From Polaribacter septentrionalilitoris (GTDB lineage Bacteria > Bacteroidota > Bacteroidia > Flavobacteriales > Flavobacteriaceae): DNA of 64,000 nt. Below are positions 52,516 through 61,546 of the stretch, piece by piece. The notes beneath the pieces are model-generated. The model was not told the DNA's origin. It saw only the letters and a list, made by a program, of their open reading frames with translations, and ran no database searches. The stretch lies in NCBI RefSeq assembly GCF_009832745.1, contig NZ_VRMJ01000033.1:372001-436000 (forward strand). Direction: 5' to 3'. Within the stretch, counting starts at the first letter, position 1. The number at the start of each line of letters is the position of its first letter. The translations under genes were made by a program, and so were the position numbers.

Positions 52516-53721
52516 TTAAGATTTACTTTTTCTGATGACAAAAAGACCTCTATTGATATCACTTATAATAATATTTCCACTAGGTAAATACGGATAAACG
52601 TTCCAAGCGCCATCAAAACGAGTGTTGTTGTTTTCTGGATAGGTATCAAAAAAACCGACTTCTGTAAACGATTTATTATCAATATTAGAAATATCTACAA
52701 TTCTTACTCCGTTTGTATAATTTGCTTGATAAAAAAGGTTGCCTTTTACATATCCATTGTGATCTATTGCAGAGGTTGAACCTTCATAATCAAAATGATA
52801 TTTTGGATCATCTAAATCTGTAAAATCAAAAACTATGGTTCTTGTATTTACACCTTTGTCTCGTTCATCTAACTCATCACCCAATAAAAAATATTTAAAA
52901 TCTTCTGTAAACCAACCTTGGTGCGTGTATCCAATGTTAGGATAAGCAATAGAAGAAATTTTTACAGGATTTGCTTTGTCGGTAACATCTACAATTACAA
53001 CTTCGGTTTCATTACTTCCAATGAGAATTTCTTTATCTGTATAATCAGTATCTGGGCCTTTGTAAGTAACAACTTGCGCATCGTGAGAATAATTTCCTTC
53101 TGCGTAACCACCAGCTTCTTTTGGTTGAAATGGAATATTGATGTCTACAAAATGTGGACCTCCACTAAATGTGTTTGTACCAACAGCATATGCAAAACCG
53201 CTTTGTTCATTAATTACAATATTATGAGCACTACCAAAACCATCATAAAAAGCATCTTCTGTAAATGTAATTGGAGGATTTGAGATGTTTCGCAACTGTG
53301 CTAGGTTAAATATCTGCATACCATGGTCAGTTGCTTCACTAACAATGTAAGCAACTCCGTTACGAACTTTAACATCTCTCCAGAGACTACTCACTGTTTT
53401 TGTATTTAGAGTGCCTAAAACTATAGCATTTGCTGGATCTGAAATATCTACAAATGTAGTACCTTGATTGGTACACATTATTGCATATTCTTTACTGGTT
53501 GATGGATCTACCCAACCCCAACAATCGTTTCCTGCAGTACCACCTAGTTGATCTAGTGGTATGTGAGTAAGTAAATCATAATCGTTACATGGATATTCAC
53601 CTGCAAATCCGCTTTCGCATTTTGCAATAGGATTGATTATAATTTGTTTACTCCCTTCAAAAACATCTTTTTTAGTACAGCTAAAAGCTATAATTAGAAT
53701 TAGAAAGAATACTTTTTTCAT
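52516..53721 (-). CDS. Choice-of-anchor B family lipoprotein (LVIVD-like repeats)
   Basis: 401 residues. Lipobox IAFSC with Cys15, then a Cys-containing segment (KCESGFAGEYPCNDYDLL) and repeats with FVDISDPANAIVLG, VVIVDVTDKANPVKI and VRIVDISNIDN, the LVIVD/choice-of-anchor B pattern, likely a beta-propeller. First gene of the three-lipoprotein operon (4-bp gap to the next). Biological role not known. Confidence 0.82.
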   Translation of the reverse strand: MKKVFFLILIIAFSCTKKDVFEGSKQIIINPIAKCESGFAGEYPCNDYDLLTHIPLDQLGGTAGNDCWGWVDPSTSKEYAIMCTNQGTTFVDISDPANAIVLGTLNTKTVSSLWRDVKVRNGVAYIVSEATDHGMQIFNLAQLRNISNPPITFTEDAFYDGFGSAHNIVINEQSGFAYAVGTNTFSGGPHFVDINIPFQPKEAGGYAEGNYSHDAQVVTYKGPDTDYTDKEILIGSNETEVVIVDVTDKANPVKISSIAYPNIGYTHQGWFTEDFKYFLLGDELDERDKGVNTRTIVFDFTDLDDPKYHFDYEGSTSAIDHNGYVKGNLFYQANYTNGVRIVDISNIDNKSFTEVGFFDTYPENNNTRFDGAWNVYPYLPSGNIIISDINRGLFVIRKSKS

Positions 53722-53871
53722 CTTTTTAAGATTATATACAAATTTGTTAAGTACTCTAAATAACGCATTTGTTTTTTTATTATTGACTGTAGACTATCAA
53801 AAATACTATTTAAAATGAAAAAAAGAAGCATATACTTGTTAAAGTAGTTCTATCCTTTTTTAGAATGTACC

Positions 53872-53879
53872 TATCTTTG
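53872..53879 (+). promoter_or_regulatory. -7 element of thiL
   Basis: TATCTTTG fits TAnnTTTG and lies only 4 bp before the ATG at 53884, so the transcript is probably leaderless. Confidence 0.55.
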
Positions 53880-53883
53880 CAGC

Positions 53884-54933
53884 ATGTTAGAAGATAAAAA
53901 TCCACAAAAAACATCATTGGCTGAACTAGGTGAGTTTGGTTTAATTAATCATATTACACAATATTTTAACATCAATCAGGCCTCTTCTGTGAAAGGAATA
54001 GGAGATGATGCTGCTGTTTTAGACGCATCAGAAAAACAAACTTTGGTTACTACAGATTTGTTGATAGAAGGTGTGCATTTTGATTTGAGTTATATGCCGT
54101 TAAAACACTTGGGTTATAAAGCAGTAATGGTAAATTTATCTGATGTATATGCCATGAATGGAACTGCAGAACAAATTACAGTTTCTATTGCGGTTTCTAA
54201 TAGGTTCCCTTTTGAGGCCATTGAAGAGTTGTATGCAGGAATTCAGTTGGCTTGTGATACCTATAAAGTGGATTTAGTTGGTGGAGATACTACTTCTTCT
54301 ACCAAAGGAATTTTAATTTCTGTAACTGCTATTGGTAAAGCAAACAAAGAAGACATAGTCTATAGAAATGGTGCAAAAGAAACGGATTTAATTGTAGTTT
54401 CTGGTGATATTGGTGCAGCTTATTTAGGTTTGCAAGTTTTGGAAAGAGAAAAACAAGTGTTTCAGGTAGATCCAAATAATCAACCAGATTTAGACAATTA
54501 TACGTATTTAATTGAGCGTCAACTAAAACCAGAAGCACGTAAAGATGTTTCAGGATTGTTAAAAGAACTAGAAGTTAAACCAACGTCTATGATTGATGTT
54601 TCTGACGGAATTTCATCAGAGCTTTTTCATATCTGTACACAAAGTAAAGTAGGCTGTAAAATTTACGAAGACAAATTGCCTTTAGACCCTCAAGTAATTT
54701 CTACTTGTGAAGAGTTTGAATTAGATTCTACTATGGTGGCACTAAGTGGAGGTGAAGATTATGAGTTATTATTTACAGTACCTATTGCCGATTTTGATAA
54801 AATAAAAGGCAATCCTAATTTTTCGATTATTGGTCATATCACTGAAGAAAATCAAGGATTGAATTTAGTTACAAGAGCAAACCAAGAGATTGAGTTAAAA
54901 GCTCAGGGTTGGAATTCTTTGAAGGAACAATAA
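53884..54933 (+). CDS. thiL: Thiamine-monophosphate kinase
   Basis: 349 residues. Phosphorylates thiamine monophosphate to the diphosphate cofactor. ThiL landmarks: GIGDDAAVL, TTDLLIEGVHFDLSYMP, NLSDVYAMNG, GGDTTSS, and MIDVSDGISSEL. Cytoplasmic housekeeping. It converges on the TIM-barrel isomerase gene without a visible terminator. Confidence 0.95.
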   Translation: MLEDKNPQKTSLAELGEFGLINHITQYFNINQASSVKGIGDDAAVLDASEKQTLVTTDLLIEGVHFDLSYMPLKHLGYKAVMVNLSDVYAMNGTAEQITVSIAVSNRFPFEAIEELYAGIQLACDTYKVDLVGGDTTSSTKGILISVTAIGKANKEDIVYRNGAKETDLIVVSGDIGAAYLGLQVLEREKQVFQVDPNNQPDLDNYTYLIERQLKPEARKDVSGLLKELEVKPTSMIDVSDGISSELFHICTQSKVGCKIYEDKLPLDPQVISTCEEFELDSTMVALSGGEDYELLFTVPIADFDKIKGNPNFSIIGHITEENQGLNLVTRANQEIELKAQGWNSLKEQ

Positions 54934-54950
54934 ATTGTAGTTTTACAAAA

Positions 54951-55862
54951 TTAAGAATTGCCATAAGCATTCCTAAAATCTGTAAACATACGTCTAACTA
55001 TTTCTTTTGGATCGCCTTCTGTTAAGCTCTCAAAAGAAATATACCCTTTGTAGTTATTCTCCTTTAAAATAGGAACTATTTTTTTCATATTTACTTGTTC
55101 TGGAACGCCATTTACATAGACCAATTCTTTTAAAAACCAATAGTTTGCATAAGGTGCTAATTTTGCAATTTCTTTATAAGGATTTCCTCTTCTTACACTT
55201 CCAATATCTAGAATTAAACCAAACCACTCTGAGTCAACTCTTTTTAAAATATCTAATACTTCATCAGCTTTATATAAAAATTCATTGTGATGTTGCATAC
55301 CTAAAAGCACTCCTGTTTTTTTAGCATATTTGGCACATTCTTTAAAATCTGCTACCATCCATTCTTTTACTTGATCTCTAGTAAAACCTTTATGTTTTTT
55401 AAAACCAGGAAACACTCTCATAATTGAAGCTCCCAATTTAGAAGATACTTCTAACCATTTTTTTATCAACTCAATGTCAGATGCTCTTGCTATTTTATCT
55501 GGATTAATAAAGTTGTTTCGAACTCCAGTCCAAGTAATATTTAATCCTAATTCTAATGCTCTTTTTTTAAGTTGAAAAAGGGTTTCGTTGTTAGGAATAT
55601 TAGGATAGGTAGAAAAATAGTACCCTGTTAAATCTACTGCATCTAAACCTAAATCAGCTGCAAATTCCATCATATCATAAAAATCCATTTCGCCACTTCT
55701 CAATTGTTCGTTAAAAGTGAATGCATTTACGCTAAACTTTACCTTAGCTACTGATTTTATTGTTTTAGTTTCTATTAAAGTATTTGAAAAAAGATTATTT
55801 GATCCAAGAATTAAAGGTGCTGCTGCTAAACCTTTTAAAATATTTCTTCTTTTTTTATCCAT
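54951..55862 (-). CDS. Exported sugar phosphate isomerase/epimerase-like protein
   Basis: 303 residues from ATG 55862 (MDKKRRNILKGLAAAPLIL), a Tat-like signal (KKRRNILKG). A longer frame to 55955 is rejected because it buries this signal. The body is a TIM-barrel of the AP-endonuclease-2 type: DAVDLTGYYFS, GMQHHNEFLYK, LILDIGSVRRG, GYISFESLTEGDP with metal-binding Glu and His. Likely acts on a sugar in the periplasm; substrate unknown. Confidence 0.83.
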   Translation of the reverse strand: MDKKRRNILKGLAAAPLILGSNNLFSNTLIETKTIKSVAKVKFSVNAFTFNEQLRSGEMDFYDMMEFAADLGLDAVDLTGYYFSTYPNIPNNETLFQLKKRALELGLNITWTGVRNNFINPDKIARASDIELIKKWLEVSSKLGASIMRVFPGFKKHKGFTRDQVKEWMVADFKECAKYAKKTGVLLGMQHHNEFLYKADEVLDILKRVDSEWFGLILDIGSVRRGNPYKEIAKLAPYANYWFLKELVYVNGVPEQVNMKKIVPILKENNYKGYISFESLTEGDPKEIVRRMFTDFRNAYGNS

Positions 55863-55982
55863 CTTAGGAATTTTTAAGTGATTAGGTTTTACTTCTTTAG
55901 CTCGTTTATAAGTTAAACAAAAGTAGATGAAATTTTTAAGAAAGTGAAAACACACATAAATGATAGGCTTTTAAAAATACTA

Positions 55983-56831
55983 TTATTGCATAATATCTAA
56001 AAGCTCAACTGTTTTCCATTCTGGATTATAATCAATAAATTCTTTAAACATAGCTATATGGCTGGCTCCAGATATAATTAGTATTCTATCGTCCTTTTCT
56101 TCTATTGCTTTTTGTATAATGGCATACATGTATAAATTTCTTCTGTACCATTCTGATGCCAAATAAGCTCCCACAAAATTTTCTTTTTCTCCACCTTGGT
56201 TTGCAAGGTTTACGTACCAATTAATGTCTTCTTTTCTTCTTTTAGCGTCATTGTAATAACACAGAATCTCTAATAGTGTTTTGTTTGATGAAAATAATTC
56301 ATTTTCTGATCTCTCAATTTTATCCAATTCCAAACTATCTTTTCTTAACAACTCAAATTGTTTTGCTTTTTCCATTTGTTTGAATAAACTGTCTGCGGGA
56401 AAATTTGTTCTCAAATCATACCCATATATATTTTTATGTTGTAAATTTTTAGCAACTCTAAAACCTACTTGATAATTTTCATTTCTTTTCACTTTACTAT
56501 AATTAGTTGCAGTAAAGTTACTGTACAGAGAGTCTAACTTTTTTTGTTTACTAAATGGATATTCTATAAATATTTTATCAGGATTAAAATTACTTATTTT
56601 ATCAGTAATTGATTTTAATTCTTTTTGGTTTCTATCTGTTAATACATCATTTACATTTACTTTAACAAGATCAGCATTTCTATTTGAATTAAAATTCTCA
56701 AAATGATACGTCCCAAAAAGTAATACTTTTAATTTTGGGTTTTCTTTTGCTTTTTTATTTTTTAAATTAGTTTCTTTTTGATGACATGAAAAAAAAGATA
56801 GGAAGCATATAATTTTAATGGTATTTTTCAT
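55983..56831 (-). CDS. DUF5694 (TraB-like) lipoprotein
   Basis: 282 residues. Short lipoprotein signal with lipobox SFFSC (Cys16). The core VLLFGTYHFENF, FIEYPFSK and ILIISGASHIAMF resembles DUF5694/TraB-like proteins, which share a His and Glu set with erythromycin-esterase-like hydrolases. Function unknown. Third gene after the serine hydrolase and outer-membrane receptor on the same strand (14-bp gap), likely one operon. Confidence 0.75.
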   Translation of the reverse strand: MKNTIKIICFLSFFSCHQKETNLKNKKAKENPKLKVLLFGTYHFENFNSNRNADLVKVNVNDVLTDRNQKELKSITDKISNFNPDKIFIEYPFSKQKKLDSLYSNFTATNYSKVKRNENYQVGFRVAKNLQHKNIYGYDLRTNFPADSLFKQMEKAKQFELLRKDSLELDKIERSENELFSSNKTLLEILCYYNDAKRRKEDINWYVNLANQGGEKENFVGAYLASEWYRRNLYMYAIIQKAIEEKDDRILIISGASHIAMFKEFIDYNPEWKTVELLDIMQ

Positions 56832-56845
56832 TTTATAAATATAGA

Positions 56846-59218
56846 TTAATTACTCCTTCTTTGTTCATCATCATTACTAAAACCTCTGTTTTTTACATTT
56901 ACTTTTTTGTTTCCAAAATTGTAAGACAATGAAATTCTAAAATTTCTAGAACTTGCATTTTGACGATAACTTTGGTCGATATTATTTACTGTAGAGTTGT
57001 AATCTCTTAAACTACCTGTGTTTAAAATATCGCTAAATAACATAGATAATTTGATGTTATTTTTAAAGCTGTGTTGTAGCCCAAATGATAAATGGAACAT
57101 TTCTCCAAGACTAAACAAACCATCATTATGAAAAGAACTATACCAAGCATTGGCTTGTAATTTTGTGTTTTCACTTAAAGAGAAAGTATGGTTAGACGCA
57201 GCATAAAACTGAATTCCATCATTTATATCTGCATCAATATTTTTAGTTAATTTTGTGATGTGTGCCAAAAGTCTAACATCATTTTGGGTTTTCCACCAAG
57301 AAATAGGGCTAAAAGAAAAACTTTCTTGGATTTGATAGGTGTACTTTTTAAAATAATTTTCTCGAGTTACAATTTGATCTTGATTAGAAATGTCTGTGTT
57401 AAAAAAAACGCCAAAACCATCTGTAGTAATGTTTACAGAAAAACCTGTATTCCATTTGTTTTTATATAAGTGAGAAATTTCAAAATTATCTGAAAAAGAA
57501 GGTTGTAAAAACGGATTACCAACACTGTAACTATTGTCGTTAATGTAAAAACGAAACGGATTTAAATCTCTAAAATTGGGTCTATTTATTCTTTTTCCGT
57601 AAGAAAAATTGAAATTGTTGTTTTCATTTTTAGCATATGAAAGGTATAAAGTTGGGAAAAACTTACTGTAGTTATTTTTGTTTTCTTGATTTAAATCATC
57701 ACTTATTCCTGTTGTTTTTGTGTCTTCAAAACGCAGCCCAAATTGTAAGGTAAGTTTATCATTTAGTTTTGTGTTTCCAGAAAAATAAGCAGCCAATACA
57801 TTTTCTTTGTATTTAAAATTGGTAGATTGGTTTGGATCTAAAATTGGGGTGCCAGAAAGTGTATCGTAAAACAAAACACCACTATTGGTATTGGTAAAAC
57901 TTGCTTTAACACCATAAGAAAGATTTACTTTTTCAAGTGGTAAATCCATATCTAACTGAGAACTAAAATTATCTATTTTTTGATTAGAAATGTTAAGTGC
58001 AGCAGAGCTAATTCCTTGAGAATTCCCAGCAACATCAAACTGCTCTGTAGTAAAATCTAGATTTCTATCCGAAGTAAATGTGAAGTAATCTGCATCAAAA
58101 GACAGTTGTTTTCCTAAAGTATCTAGTTTTGAAATCAAATGAAAATTTACAGAATGATTGTTATTGTCCACCTCATTTTGAGCTTTGTTTTTTAAACTTC
58201 TTTCTAAATTATTATCGGTATCAAAAATAGTTGAGGTAGTTACAGCATCTATATTTGGTTGTGTTGTATTTCCTAAATATTGCACACCCAAAGTAGTCTT
58301 ATCAGACAAGGTATAATCCAACAAAAAGCGCCCAGAAAGTTGGTCTGTTTGCTGTTTTCCAGCAATATCAATATCCCAAAGATTGGTTGGGTATTCTATA
58401 ACTAAACCTTCTAAATTTTCAAAATTACCTTTGTTTGCATTGATACTTGCTGATAATGAAACTTTGTTTTTGTTGTAGAAAAAATTATTAGTAATTGTTG
58501 TAAAATTATATTTGTTTTGATTGTAAGAAATCGTAGTTGCATTTTTCCAAGAATTTTGGATTCCTTTTTTTAAAATAATATTGATTAAACCTCCATTACC
58601 TGATGCATCATATTTTGCTGGAGGATTGGTAATTACTTCAACTTTTACAATATCACTAGCTGATAAACCGCTTAAAAAGGCCACCAATTCATCACCAGCT
58701 AAAGGAGATAATCTTCCGTTAATTAGTACCTGAGTAGCACCTTTACCCAAAATTGATAAGGTGTTGTTTTGCACTTGTACACCAGGAGTTATCCTTAAAA
58801 CATCAACACCATTTCCACCAGTTGCAGCAATGCTTTTTTCTACGTTAAAAACCAGTCTGTCTATTTTTCTTTCTAATACTCTTTTTTCTGTTTTTACCAC
58901 AATTTCATTTAGTGCTTGTGCGTTTTCTTCGAGAAAAATTGTTCCTAAATTAATGTTTTTAGTTACAAAAATTTCTTTCCCAAAAGTTTTATATCCTAAA
59001 TAACTGATCTCTAAAATATAATTTCCAGCTTTTGTTTTTAACTCAAAAGTGCCATTGTCTGTTGTCGTAGTTCCTGCAATTGTTTTATTATTAGCATTCT
59101 TTAAGATTACGTTTGCAAACGGAATAACGTCTATTTTATCGGTTACTTTTCCTGTAATTGTTTGTGAAAATAATGAAGTAGAAAAAAGTAAAATTATAAG
59201 TAGTTTAATGGTTTTCAT
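56846..59218 (-). CDS. Outer-membrane beta-barrel receptor with carboxypeptidase-like plug
   Basis: 790 residues. Signal peptide about 1-18 (ending LFSQT), an N-terminal carboxypeptidase-regulatory-like domain (ITGKVTDKIDVIPFANV), a TonB-plug region (RITPGVQVQNNTLSILGKG, VEVITNPPAKYDASGNGG), and a long C-terminal barrel ending with RISLSYNFGNKKV. Matches the outer membrane beta-barrel family of TonB-dependent-receptor-like proteins. No SusD partner nearby, so glycan import is not indicated; peptide or metal uptake is possible. 2 bp after the serine hydrolase. Confidence 0.88.
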   Translation of the reverse strand: MKTIKLLIILLFSTSLFSQTITGKVTDKIDVIPFANVILKNANNKTIAGTTTTDNGTFELKTKAGNYILEISYLGYKTFGKEIFVTKNINLGTIFLEENAQALNEIVVKTEKRVLERKIDRLVFNVEKSIAATGGNGVDVLRITPGVQVQNNTLSILGKGATQVLINGRLSPLAGDELVAFLSGLSASDIVKVEVITNPPAKYDASGNGGLINIILKKGIQNSWKNATTISYNQNKYNFTTITNNFFYNKNKVSLSASINANKGNFENLEGLVIEYPTNLWDIDIAGKQQTDQLSGRFLLDYTLSDKTTLGVQYLGNTTQPNIDAVTTSTIFDTDNNLERSLKNKAQNEVDNNNHSVNFHLISKLDTLGKQLSFDADYFTFTSDRNLDFTTEQFDVAGNSQGISSAALNISNQKIDNFSSQLDMDLPLEKVNLSYGVKASFTNTNSGVLFYDTLSGTPILDPNQSTNFKYKENVLAAYFSGNTKLNDKLTLQFGLRFEDTKTTGISDDLNQENKNNYSKFFPTLYLSYAKNENNNFNFSYGKRINRPNFRDLNPFRFYINDNSYSVGNPFLQPSFSDNFEISHLYKNKWNTGFSVNITTDGFGVFFNTDISNQDQIVTRENYFKKYTYQIQESFSFSPISWWKTQNDVRLLAHITKLTKNIDADINDGIQFYAASNHTFSLSENTKLQANAWYSSFHNDGLFSLGEMFHLSFGLQHSFKNNIKLSMLFSDILNTGSLRDYNSTVNNIDQSYRQNASSRNFRISLSYNFGNKKVNVKNRGFSNDDEQRRSN

Positions 59219-59220
59219 TT

Positions 59221-60279
59221 TTACTTTGTTTTAATGATTTCAAATATGTTGTAGAATAATTCTTGTCTTAATTGGTGATTTCTTTGGTTTAAAAAAAAAA
59301 CAATTCCCCAATTATGTTCTCTGTCATAAGCCATTATTGATGATTGCCCCAATAAATCTCCTGTTTTAAGAAAAACAGTATTTTTTTCGTCTTTTAATAT
59401 ATTTAAACCTAATCCTAATTGCCTTCCATCTTTGTTATACTGTGTTTTTTCGCATAACAGAGCAGCCTTTCCTAAACTGCTATTGTGGTTTAAAACATTT
59501 TTTAAATAGGTAACCATATCTAAAGTATTCGATTTCACCAAACCAGCAGCACCTGTAATATTCCAGTTAAAAAGTTCTTGTCTTCCACCTTCTGCGTTAT
59601 AGCCCTGTACTTTATTATCAACATTAAAATCGGTTGAATACATACTTGTTAATTTTAAAGGCTGTTTTAAATGTTCATTTAAAATTTCTGGATACGTTTT
59701 GTTGTAAACCGTTTCTAAAATTTGTCCTAATAAAACATAGCCAATTGTAGAATATCTGTAGTTTCCATAATCAATCAATTCTGAGCAATTGTTTATTATT
59801 TCTGATAATGTTTGTTGATTTACAGCGTCTATTGGTTGTTGAGAATTTACCATTATTAATGCTCTAAAATCGATGTCTGGCAAACCAGATTGATGAGAAG
59901 CTAAATCAGAAATTTTAATTTTTTGTTGTAGGTTTTTATGAAGTTTATATGCTTTTGGCAAATAAGCATCCATAAAATCGTTGGTGTTTAACTTACCTTC
60001 AAGCACTGCATTTGCAATTAAATTTGATGTTAGAATTTTAGTAATCGAAGCAATTTCAAAAAGTGAGTTTTTATCAACCTTAATGGTATTTTCTCTGTTT
60101 AGGTTTCCATAAGAAGTGTAAAATTCAGTATTATTTCTTACAAAACCAACACTAAAACTAATCTTCGGTTTTTTAGAATGTGTGTCTTTTAGTATCGAAT
60201 CTATTTTTCTGTAAACATCTTGACTAAAGGAAAAATTAGCCATTAATAATAAAGTAATAAACAGTTGTAAAGTTTTCAT
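59221..60279 (-). CDS. Exported serine hydrolase, class C beta-lactamase-like
   Basis: 352 residues from ATG 60279 (MKTLQLFITLLLM), signal peptide 1-19. Catalytic S78-x-x-K81 (SITK) in FEIASITKILTSN; the YxN-type motif appears as YSTIGY. Penicillin-binding fold; a peptidase or esterase is more likely than a resistance enzyme. First gene of the operon that follows the GTTCGACTTT site cluster, so probably under control of the upstream AraC regulators. Confidence 0.85.
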   Translation of the reverse strand: MKTLQLFITLLLMANFSFSQDVYRKIDSILKDTHSKKPKISFSVGFVRNNTEFYTSYGNLNRENTIKVDKNSLFEIASITKILTSNLIANAVLEGKLNTNDFMDAYLPKAYKLHKNLQQKIKISDLASHQSGLPDIDFRALIMVNSQQPIDAVNQQTLSEIINNCSELIDYGNYRYSTIGYVLLGQILETVYNKTYPEILNEHLKQPLKLTSMYSTDFNVDNKVQGYNAEGGRQELFNWNITGAAGLVKSNTLDMVTYLKNVLNHNSSLGKAALLCEKTQYNKDGRQLGLGLNILKDEKNTVFLKTGDLLGQSSIMAYDREHNWGIVFFLNQRNHQLRQELFYNIFEIIKTK

Positions 60280-60356
60280 TGTTGTATTCATCTTGTTTGT
60301 TTTTTATTGATGATACAAATGTGCGAATGAAAAGAAGTTTGTGCGACCGAAAGCAC

Positions 60357-60419
60357 AAAGTCGAACGAATTTCTATAAAAGAAATCAGTTCGACTTTATT
60401 TTACAAACGTTCGACTTTA
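60357..60419. promoter_or_regulatory. Cluster of GTTCGACTTT sites, candidate AraC operator
   Basis: GTTCGACTTTA at 60388-60398 and 60409-60419 are direct repeats with a 21-bp period, the spacing of paired AraC-family half-sites. A third copy is inverted (AAAGTCGAAC, 60357-60366), and a TTTGTGC / GCACAAA inverted repeat lies alongside (60338-60359). Located 80-140 bp upstream of the serine hydrolase start and directly after the AraC regulator genes. Confidence 0.6.
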
Positions 60420-60435
60420 CGTTAAGTGTTTGATT

Positions 60436-61545
60436 TTAAGCAGTTTTTCTAAACTGTGTTGGTGTGGTGCCTGTATGTTTTTTAAAGGCAGTATTAAAAG
60501 AAGATTTTGAGTTAAACCCAACTTCGTACAAAATTTCGAGAACTGTAAATTCTTTTTTTACAGGATTCTTTAAGATTGATTTAGCTTCTTCGATTCTGTA
60601 TTCGTTTACAAAATCAAAAAAATGCTGGTTTAAATTCTGATTGATTAAAACCGATAATTCTCTAGAATTCATATTTAGTTCTGCAGCTAAATTTCTAATA
60701 GATAAAGACGGATTTAAATACGGTTTATTTTTTGACATAAATAAAGTCAGCTTATCAATTAGCTCTTTATTTTCAGCATTATTTTGATTTTACCTAAAAT
60801 TTTTGGTCAATCCTATTTTAGAATTTACACCATTAAATAAATTAGGATATTTTAGAATTTTTAGGACATACCAGCAAACAAAATATAAAGTAACACTACT
60901 TAAAATAATTTCTGAAATTTGAAAATAATCTCTGTCTCCAAAATATTTAAATAAATTTTTAATTAATGCAAGGCTGTATAAAACTCCGGTAAAAAGCAAA
61001 AACTGAAACAACCAATTGTAAGTTTCTATGGTAGCACTAGAATAATTTTCTACAAAAATTTTCTTAGCTCTTTTTAAAACCATAAATCCCATAATAATGT
61101 ATATAGCAAATTGAATATGCAAAGAAAAATGTAGATAAATAATTTCAAAGTGTTCATTGTAATTTTGGAAAAGCGCAAGTTTTTCTAACGAACTACTTAA
61201 ATAAAACCTGGGAATCATAACTAAATTTCCTATAACATAAGGCAGTATATGCCATAAGTGTTTCCATTTTAATTTAAAATCTGAATAACAAACAGAAAGG
61301 ATATACAGATATAAAACTGGCATTAACAAATACGATAATTGGCTTTTAAAAGTTAAAATATTGCTTGTAATATCAATAAATAAAGACCAAGCCGTATATT
61401 CAAAAGCACATAAGGTTAAATAAACCGCAAAAATTTTATTACTAAATTTATTAGTAGATTCAACAGAAAAAATAAAAAACGCTAAAAGTAATGATATAGA
61501 TGAAGAAACAATTCCAATTAAATCTGATACCTCTAAATTTTCCAT
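60436..61545 (-). pseudogene. Membrane-bound AraC-type regulator, interrupted by an in-frame stop
   Basis: The frame runs from ATG 61545, meets TAA at 60790-60792 (after LTKNFR), and continues in the same frame as NQNNAENKELIDKL into an intact AraC HTH domain ending at 60436. The total, 369 codons, equals its two tandem paralogues (372, 374). The N-terminal half has about seven membrane helices; the C-terminal HTH has NLAAELNMNSRELSVLINQ and LEILYEVGFNSKSSFNTAF. A single nonsense change explains it. A free 100-residue HTH fragment could still be made from ATG 60738. Confidence 0.85.
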
Positions 61546-61546
61546 T

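Noticed and set aside
59221..60279. A beta-lactam resistance gene
   Set aside because: The SxxK fold is shared by many peptidases and esterases; the YxN motif is altered and the neighbours suggest an envelope hydrolase.
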